NCBI GenBank assembly: GCA_009782085.1
Contig: WQUN01000115.1
Coordinates: 1 to 24,972 of the forward strand
DNA: 24,972 nt
From: Bacillota bacterium
GTDB lineage: Bacteria; Bacillota; Clostridia; Lachnospirales; WQUN01
Reading direction: 5' to 3'
Shown here: positions 1 to 4,549 of the stretch, in pieces
Position numbering within the stretch: position 1 is the first letter of the stretch
Layout: each line of letters starts with the position of its first letter
Notes under the pieces: generated by a model
Database searches by the model: none
Seen by the model: only the letters and a program-made list of their open reading frames with translations
Told to the model about the DNA's origin: nothing
Position numbers and translations under genes: made by a program

Positions 1-97
1 AGTAGCTTGAATGGTATCGCGGGGAGCCGTATGCCTTAGTAGGGCACGTACGGTTCTGAGGAGGGGGGCACCCGGCGACGGGCGTCACCTACTCCAG
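1..97 (+). mobile_element. Group II intron, 3' end (domains V and VI)
   Basis: Positions 24-57 form a 34-nt hairpin that begins GAGCCGTATGCC and ends GCACGTACGGTTCT. This is the conserved catalytic domain V of bacterial group II introns and is close to domain V of the lactococcal LtrB intron as I remember it. Positions 58-95 form a second hairpin (CCCG-GCGA-CGGG tip) ending CACCTACTC, which fits domain VI; the A at 91 is the likely branch point. By analogy the intron ends a few bases later, near 96-97, but the exact 3' splice site is uncertain. The upstream intron domains and any reverse transcriptase gene must lie before the window, so I cannot say whether the intron is complete or active. 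Confidence 0.85.
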
Positions 98-223
98 GCG
101 AACGAAAACACCGTTGGCGGCCTGCGAGTTATACTGGATAACTGCGGAAACTGGAGCCTGGAGCCTAGAAAAAACCTTGCAGACGCTGGGTTGTTTCGAC
201 ATTTCCGCTGTAGATTTATGCGG
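98..223. other. Non-coding stretch, nothing recognised
   Basis: This is the 3' exon side of the group II intron. I see no convincing reading frame, RNA gene or repeat. A frame running through 11-244 crosses the intron structure and is not a gene. Confidence 0.5.
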
Positions 224-330
224 TTAATACGAATCTCAGATTAAAACTTCACAGGCGGAGCCGAAACGCCGAACGCTTCAACGGCGTTTTCGGCGACAGA
301 CTGTGAAGATTTTAATCGAGATTCGTATAA
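224..330. repeat. 107-bp palindromic element (MITE-like)
   Basis: The outer arms 224-254 and 301-330 are near-perfect inverted repeats (left begins TTAATACGAATCTC, right reverse complement begins TTATACGAATCTCG; both arms end in CTTCACAG). Inside, GCCGAAACGCCG pairs with CGGCGTTTTCGGC around an AACGCTTCAA loop. The whole unit can fold as one long hairpin and has no room for a protein. The loop core is also found in the element at 24883-24972, which supports a mobile repeat family rather than a terminator. Confidence 0.7.
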
Positions 331-358
331 GCGGTATATGGCCGGCTTGAAACAAAAT

Positions 359-391
359 ACATCCCGCCGCTTTTGCGGCGGGATGTTTCTT
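359..391. terminator. Perfect 12-bp hairpin, probable bidirectional terminator
   Basis: ACATCCCGCCGC (359-370) and GCGGCGGGATGT (375-386) pair perfectly around a TTTT loop. Short T-rich runs flank both sides (TTCTTATT to the right; TATTTTG when read on the minus strand). It could end plus-strand transcripts from the intron side and minus-strand transcripts from the oxidoreductase operon that stops at 521. Confidence 0.75.
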
Positions 392-393
392 AT

Positions 394-507
394 TAGACCT
401 CTTCGGAAATTGATTTCCCGCTGTCACCCTGAGCGCAGCGAAGGGTCTTAAAATCAAGATTCTTCGCTTCGCTCAGAATGACAAACGCCAATTTCCCAAG
501 AAGTCTA
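394..507. repeat. 114-bp palindromic element with nested TGTCA repeat
   Basis: Terminal inverted repeats TAGACCTCTTCGGAAATTG (394-412) and its near complement (489-507) differ at two of 19 positions. Nested within is a second imperfect palindrome, 422-483, which starts TGTCACCCTGAGCGCAGCG and ends CGCTCAGAATGACA. A decayed copy of the inner palindrome is at 10521-10577, and a lone copy resembling the outer arm is near 10837. The gene-free interval 244-520 is filled by this element, the terminator and the neighbouring palindrome. Confidence 0.7.
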
Positions 508-520
508 TTATACAAAATCA

Positions 521-1324
521 TCACAGCCTTCTTATGCTGAATCCCCCGTCCGCGTTCAATACCTGCCCCGTGGCGAAGTCCAGCCGGCCGCCGGCCGCGG
601 CCATCACGCAGTCGGCCACGTCTTCGGGCCGGCCGAAGCGCCTGATCGGCGTCACGCCCTCGGCTATCATCTTGTCGTACTTATCCTTCACGCCGGCGGT
701 CATGTCGGTCATGATGATCCCCGGCCTGACCTCGAAAACCGGGATGCCGAAAGCGGCGAGCCTGTCAGCGAAAAGCAGGGTCGTCATGGAGATCCCGGCC
801 TTGCTCACGCAATACTCCCCGCGGTTAGTGGAGGAGGCGTATGCGGAGACCGAGGAAATGTTCACGATGCGGGGCGCGTAGCCTTCGATGTTTTCCTTTT
901 GCAGCCCGATCATGGCGTTCGCGGCGGCCTGGCACATGAAGAACGTGCCCTTCAGGTTGACGCTGAGGAGGAAATCGAAGCTCTCCTCCGTGGTTTCCAG
1001 GATATCCAGCCGCGACTTTGGGGCCACGCCGGCGTTGTTGACCAGCACGTCCAGCCGCCCGTACTCCCGGATGACCGTATCGATCAGGTTTTGCCTGTCC
1101 GCCGCCGCGGATATGTCGCAGCGTATATAACGCGGGACGCGCCCGGCGGCGTTCACGCCCTCCGCCGCGGGCGTTTTTGGGTACAGTTCGTTCAGGGCCG
1201 GCCGCGCCTCTTCTTCGGACACTATGTCCGACATGACGGCGGCGTATCCGTCCCCTGCCAGGGCTTTCAGTATCGCCAGGCCGATCCCGCGCCGGGAACC
1301 GGTGACGAGCGCGACTTTATCCAT
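521..1324 (-). CDS. Short-chain dehydrogenase/reductase (FabG-like)
   Basis: A classical SDR of about 267 residues, the usual family length. With the preferred start the protein begins MDKVALVTGSRRGIG, giving the TGxxxGIG dinucleotide-binding motif at the N-terminus. Further on come NNAG, the catalytic Ser in NISSVSAY and the YCVSK (YxxxK) motif, then a PGIIMTDM segment typical of 3-oxoacyl-ACP reductase-like SDRs. It should be a soluble NAD(P)H-dependent oxidoreductase; the substrate is unknown. The start at 1324 is chosen over 1333 because the AGGAGGG site abuts 1333 but sits about 10 nt before 1324. The ribosome site lies inside the end of the upstream flavoprotein gene, and only one base separates its stop from this start, so the two are co-transcribed and probably translationally coupled. 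Confidence 0.85.
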   Translation of the reverse strand: MDKVALVTGSRRGIGLAILKALAGDGYAAVMSDIVSEEEARPALNELYPKTPAAEGVNAAGRVPRYIRCDISAAADRQNLIDTVIREYGRLDVLVNNAGVAPKSRLDILETTEESFDFLLSVNLKGTFFMCQAAANAMIGLQKENIEGYAPRIVNISSVSAYASSTNRGEYCVSKAGISMTTLLFADRLAAFGIPVFEVRPGIIMTDMTAGVKDKYDKMIAEGVTPIRRFGRPEDVADCVMAAAGGRLDFATGQVLNADGGFSIRRL

Positions 1325-1325
1325 C

Positions 1326-2642
1326 TTATACATCCCTCCTGTAAATCTCCGTATAGACGCCGTCCCTGACCGCGCAGCCCGCCGTGCTCCCCGCGCGCAT
1401 GAGCCGCGAGCATTTGCCGCATGAAATGCAGCACCTGTTTTTGTCCATCGCGCCTTTTTGAAGAATGTCCCGGGCGAAATCCGGATACGCGAACGCCTCG
1501 CGCCCGTACCCGGCCAGGTCCGCCGCGCCGCTTTCGATCAGCCCCGCGGCGACATAGGGCGAAAACTGCCGCGTGTAGGAAAGCCCGGAGGCTACGCACA
1601 CCATCCCGGGATTCGCGTCCTTGACCGCCTTTACGCAGGAATACATCCGGCCGAGCCCCTCGAAGGGGTGCTCCGGCGGGTCGTACGGGCCGCTGTCGAA
1701 GGGCCGGTTGACGTGCGGGTTGACGTAGGGGTTGCCGACCGTCAGGTCGATAAGCCATAAACCCGCCTCTGAGAGCTTTTTCACCAGAGCCAGCGGTTCC
1801 GACAGCTCCGGCGCGAGGCCGCTTTCCGCGGAAACGCCGAAACCGTATGGGAACTCCACGCCGTCGTAAAGATTCAGCCGCGAGGTCACCGTCATGTCCC
1901 CGGGAACCGCCGCGCGGACCGCCTCGACGGCGTTTATGTAAAGCCTCGACCGGTTCCCGAAATCGCCGCCGTAGCGGCTGTTTTCCCGCGTCCTCGCGGA
2001 GAGGAGCTCGTTTATGAGATACCTGTGGCAGGCCTTCACGTCGACCCCGTCGAAACCCGCCGCCCCGGCCAGGCGCGCGCTCTCGGCGTACCGCTCAGGA
2101 AGGGCGTCCAGGTATTCGTCGGAGACGATACGTCCGGCGTCTATCGGCCGGTCTTTCTCGTAAAACGGATTGTTGCAGGCGATAATCGGCTCCGCCGCGC
2201 CGTTTGGCTTCGAATACCTCCCGGAATGGGTCGCCTGCATGATGACAAGCGGCTCGAAACCGTTTTCTCTTAATGACGTCCCGCGGATGCCGTCGACCAA
2301 ACGCTTGTATTCGTCCAGGTTTTCGGCCGTCAGCATTAGCTGCCTCGGGTTGGCCCGGCCCTCCGGAATCACGGCGACGGCCTCGAACCATATAAGCCCC
2401 GCGCCGCCGGCCGCGAAGCGCGCGTACCGCCTCACTGTCAGCTCCCCCGGCGCGCCGTTTTCCGTCCCGTCGCAGCCCTCCATAGGCTGGATCGCCAGCC
2501 GGTTGCGGAACGTCCTCCCGCCGGCCGCGAACGGCCGCGCGAGGACGGACAAATCCTCGGAAACCGGGATGAACGCGCCCATTTTCGCGGCCTCCGCGCG
2601 GACATCGTTTATTGTTTTATATGAGAATGTTTTGTGCTGCAT
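1326..2642 (-). CDS. NADH:flavin oxidoreductase (old yellow enzyme family)
   Basis: 438 residues with OYE TIM-barrel features: FRNRLAIQPMEGCDG near residue 45, QATHSGRYSKP in the middle, then the INELLSARTRENSRYGG signature and GNRSRLY. The C-terminus carries CCISCGKC followed 11 residues later by another Cys, resembling the 4Fe-4S ligand motif of the 2,4-dienoyl-CoA reductase/BaiH-type branch. The second FAD/NAD domain of those long enzymes is missing, so this is the short form. It probably reduces an activated C=C bond with FMN; the substrate is unknown. It is the first gene of an operon with the downstream SDR. An ene-reductase beside a ketoreductase suggests sequential reduction of an enone or keto substrate, but that is inference. 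The start at 2642 has an AAGGAA-type site upstream. Confidence 0.85.
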   Translation of the reverse strand: MQHKTFSYKTINDVRAEAAKMGAFIPVSEDLSVLARPFAAGGRTFRNRLAIQPMEGCDGTENGAPGELTVRRYARFAAGGAGLIWFEAVAVIPEGRANPRQLMLTAENLDEYKRLVDGIRGTSLRENGFEPLVIMQATHSGRYSKPNGAAEPIIACNNPFYEKDRPIDAGRIVSDEYLDALPERYAESARLAGAAGFDGVDVKACHRYLINELLSARTRENSRYGGDFGNRSRLYINAVEAVRAAVPGDMTVTSRLNLYDGVEFPYGFGVSAESGLAPELSEPLALVKKLSEAGLWLIDLTVGNPYVNPHVNRPFDSGPYDPPEHPFEGLGRMYSCVKAVKDANPGMVCVASGLSYTRQFSPYVAAGLIESGAADLAGYGREAFAYPDFARDILQKGAMDKNRCCISCGKCSRLMRAGSTAGCAVRDGVYTEIYRRDV

Positions 2643-2773
2643 AAATCGTTTCCTTCCACTACCCCTCCGTATTCATTCTTTAAAACCTGTTCATATTGTC
2701 CTCCAGTGTTTTTCTCTATAGTATCACGTCTCCCCGGGTTTGCATAGTTATTTATACCGGATTGCGATAACAA

Positions 2774-2818
2774 ACCTACTCTGTAACGTCGTCAGTAAAT
2801 GTTTTCGGCATCTGGTAT
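2774..2818 (+). repeat. Dispersed 45-nt repeat, copy 1
   Basis: This segment (starts ACCTACTCTG, ends GCATCTGGTAT) matches 4480-4525 on the opposite strand at about 38 of 46 aligned positions, with one gap. Most differences are transitions. It lies in the gap upstream of the RelB-type antitoxin promoter. I do not recognise the repeat. Confidence 0.6.
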
Positions 2819-2823
2819 GAAAG

Positions 2824-2863
2824 ACACGGGGACGGTTCCGCGTTACAGGAACCGCCCCCGTGT
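2824..2863. repeat. Strong hairpin upstream of the antitoxin promoter
   Basis: ACACGGGG-A-CGGTTCC (2824-2839) pairs with GGAACCG-C-CCCCGTGT (2848-2863), with one internal mismatch and an 8-nt loop. It directly precedes the -35 box at 2871. It may insulate the antitoxin promoter from readthrough or be a palindromic repeat; only a weak T-run (TATTTCCCTT) follows. Confidence 0.6.
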
Positions 2864-2870
2864 ATTTCCC

Positions 2871-2899
2871 TTGAATTGCACGGAATAATATGCTATAAT
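2871..2899 (+). promoter_or_regulatory. Sigma-A-type promoter of the antitoxin gene
   Basis: TTGAAT (2871-2876), a 17-nt spacer, then a perfect TATAAT (2894-2899). Predicted transcription starts near 2906, just ahead of the GGAGG site for the start at 2929. Confidence 0.75.
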
Positions 2900-2928
2900 G
2901 AACTCATATGATTATGGAGGCGTGTAAA

Positions 2929-3195
2929 ATGGCTGAAACTATCAATGTAACCATTAGGCTCGACAGGGATGTTAAGGAACAGGCGGAGAGGATGTTCAGC
3001 GATTTAGGCATGAACCTGTCCACGGCGTTCAATATATTTACGCGTCAGGCGCTGCGCCAGGGAAAAATACCGTTTGAAATATACGACCCATTTTACAGCG
3101 AAAAAAACCAAACGGAGTTAAGCCGAAGAATTGCCGACATCGAGGCGGGGAAAAACCTTGCGGCTCACGAGCCGATTGAGGCAGGCGATGAATAA
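2929..3195 (+). CDS. RelB/DinJ-family antitoxin
   Basis: 88 residues beginning MAETINVTIRLDRDVKEQAE, a ribbon-helix-helix N-terminus as in RelB/DinJ, followed by MNLSTAFNIFTRQALRQGKIPFEI, the characteristic DinJ-type helix region. The C-terminal tail (about residues 50-88) is polar and acidic, as expected for the toxin-binding part. The start at 2929 is preferred over 2908 because GGAGG lies 8 nt upstream of it and the promoter start site is near 2906. It should bind its own promoter and neutralise a RelE-superfamily endoribonuclease. The gene overlaps the next reading frame by 8 nt, the usual coupling of such pairs, but that toxin is broken, so this antitoxin is probably an orphan. Pairing of a DinJ-like antitoxin with a YoeB-like toxin is a mixed combination. 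Confidence 0.85.
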   Translation: MAETINVTIRLDRDVKEQAERMFSDLGMNLSTAFNIFTRQALRQGKIPFEIYDPFYSEKNQTELSRRIADIEAGKNLAAHEPIEAGDE

Positions 3196-3283
3196 AATAT
3201 GGCACGACAGGGCTTGGGACGAGTATGTCGCTTGGCAAAGCGAGGACAGAAAGACTTTACGGCGTATCAATGAGCTTCTATAA
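3188..3283 (+). pseudogene. Truncated YoeB-like mRNA interferase toxin
   Basis: The frame beginning at the ATG at 3188 reads MNKIWHDRAWDEYVAWQSED and continues through RKTLRRINELL before a TAA at 3281. This matches the first third of YoeB-type toxins (IW..WDDY..WQ..DKK..KRINEL), which are usually about 85 residues. The rest, including the catalytic Glu, Arg, His and terminal Tyr, is missing. The same frame after the stop reads VRREPYRVFYAEW, vaguely reminiscent of other RelE-superfamily toxins, before running into the 3' end of dgkA at 3355. The toxin has therefore been inactivated by a stop and a deletion. The translation is too short for RNase activity. Confidence 0.8.
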
Positions 3284-3354
3284 GTAAGGCGGGAACCGTA
3301 CCGTGTCTTTTACGCTGAATGGAGTATGCAGAAATGGGTGCATGGGGCTCTGGA

Positions 3355-4005
3355 TCATTTCCAAACCCCAAACACCGCCGCGGCGATCAATATCCCGCAG
3401 AGGCCGCCCAAGACCACGTTGACCGCCCGGCCGGGCATTTCCGCCGCCAGGCCCGCCGCGAACAGAAACGCCAGGGCGTAACCGGAAACGGCGTCGGCGA
3501 CGCTTCCGGTCAAAAACATCAGCGCCGTCGAGACGCCGTATACGACGGCCGCCCGGAAATCACAGACTTTTTTCGCGGCAAAAGCTGCAAGGCCCGAAGC
3601 CGCCGCCGCCAGAAGCGCGCGTCCCGCGTCCTTTATCCACGCGTCCGCATGCGCGAGCTTCGGCGCGAAAACGATCAGCCCGACCACAACAGAGAACGCC
3701 GCCGTTATGAGAACCGCCCCGGCGGCCGCGTCCTTGGCGGCCTTGGCCCAGGGGGCGTACTCGTCCCCCGCGCTGTGATTGACGGCGTTTTCCACGGCGG
3801 TGTTCAGCATCTCCGCCGTGAAGACCAGAGCTATCGCGAATATGATAAAGAGCAGCTCAGTCCCGTCCGCTTTCAGATAGAGCGCCGCGCAGAGCGCGAA
3901 ATACGCCGCGGCGAAGTGGACCTTGAAGTTCCGCTCCGTCCCGACCGCGCGCCGGACGCCGCTCGCCGCGTTTTTTAGGCTTTGACGCCAGGTTTTGTTC
4001 TTCAT
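3355..4005 (-). CDS. dgkA: Diacylglycerol/undecaprenol kinase family membrane protein with C-terminal extension
   Basis: Residues 1-115 are a DgkA domain: a basic amphipathic N-terminus, NFKVHFAAAYFAL, and the catalytic signature AEMLNTAVENAVN at 64-76, followed by AKAAKDAAAGAVL and a third helix. Gram-positive homologues mainly phosphorylate undecaprenol, recycling the cell-wall lipid carrier in the membrane. The protein is 216 residues against about 120-135 for the family. Residues 125-214 add about four further hydrophobic helices that I do not recognise. The ATG overlaps the ybeY stop by 4 nt (ATGA), so translation is coupled. In many Firmicutes cdd and era follow; here the cluster ends and meets the toxin-antitoxin remnant head-on. 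Confidence 0.88.
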   Translation of the reverse strand: MKNKTWRQSLKNAASGVRRAVGTERNFKVHFAAAYFALCAALYLKADGTELLFIIFAIALVFTAEMLNTAVENAVNHSAGDEYAPWAKAAKDAAAGAVLITAAFSVVVGLIVFAPKLAHADAWIKDAGRALLAAAASGLAAFAAKKVCDFRAAVVYGVSTALMFLTGSVADAVSGYALAFLFAAGLAAEMPGRAVNVVLGGLCGILIAAAVFGVWK

Positions 4006-4460
4006 CTGAAAAGCCCGGCCTTTGACAATATCTCTTCCTGCCTGTCGAACATGATCTTCTCGTCCCCTGGGGTCATATGGTCGTAGCCCATAAGGTGCAG
4101 CATCCCGTGCGCGGCCAGAAAGCCCGTCTCCCGCTCGGGGCTGTGGCCGTATTCCCGCGCCTGGGAAAGGGCCTTTTCCAGGGAGATGACAATGTCCCCG
4201 TATGCGCGCGGCGCGCCGCCCGCCGGGGCTTCGCCCGGCCCGTACTGCGGGAACGACAGGACGTCCGTCTCCGCGTCCGCGCCGCGGTATCGCGCGTTAA
4301 GATTTTTTATGGCCTCGTTCGTCACCAGCATAACGCAGACTTCCGCGTTTTCGGCGGCGTTCTCCGCTTCGGCGCAGAGGCGTATGGCGTCCGTCACGCT
4401 TTTTTCACAACCGGCCGTCAGTTCGCCGCCGGTTTCGTTGATTATTTCGATTTCGATCAA
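4002..4460 (-). CDS. ybeY: Endoribonuclease YbeY (rRNA maturation factor)
   Basis: 152 residues, the normal family length. The zinc-binding, catalytic signature HGMLHLMGYDH lies at 118-128, with His118, His122 and His128 as metal ligands. TDVLSFPQY near 66-73 and YGDIVISLEKA near 87-97 are also typical. YbeY is a single-strand endoribonuclease needed for 16S rRNA 3'-end maturation and ribosome quality control. The start is a TTG at 4460 with AAAGGAG about 9 nt upstream. It lies 89 bp downstream of pgpH, a gap containing copy 2 of a dispersed repeat, and overlaps dgkA by 4 nt. Confidence 0.95.
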   Translation of the reverse strand: MIEIEIINETGGELTAGCEKSVTDAIRLCAEAENAAENAEVCVMLVTNEAIKNLNARYRGADAETDVLSFPQYGPGEAPAGGAPRAYGDIVISLEKALSQAREYGHSPERETGFLAAHGMLHLMGYDHMTPGDEKIMFDRQEEILSKAGLFR

Positions 4461-4479
4461 CCGGATACGCTCCTTTTAT

Positions 4480-4525
4480 ATACCGGATGCTGAAAACGTT
4501 TACCGACAACGTCGACAGAGGAGGT
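4480..4525 (-). repeat. Dispersed 45-nt repeat, copy 2
   Basis: Read on the minus strand it starts ACCTCCTCTG and ends GCATCCGGTAT, aligning with 2774-2818 on the plus strand. It fills half of the pgpH-ybeY gap and ends about 10 nt before the ybeY ribosome site. The two copies bracket antitoxin, dgkA and ybeY in inverted orientation. Confidence 0.6.
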
Positions 4526-4549
4526 CAATGTTTTCGCACTCCTGTACAT

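Noticed and set aside
11..244. Small plus-strand frame at the left edge
   Set aside because: It runs through group II intron domains V and VI and into a palindromic element.
1326..2642. Naming the flavoprotein BaiH/BaiCD
   Set aside because: The protein is much shorter than those enzymes, lacks the second FAD/NAD domain, and no other bile-acid genes are in the window.
2786..2928. Open frame through the dispersed repeat and hairpin upstream of the antitoxin
   Set aside because: The matching repeat at 4480-4525 has a one-base length difference that would break the frame, and the region holds a promoter and hairpin.
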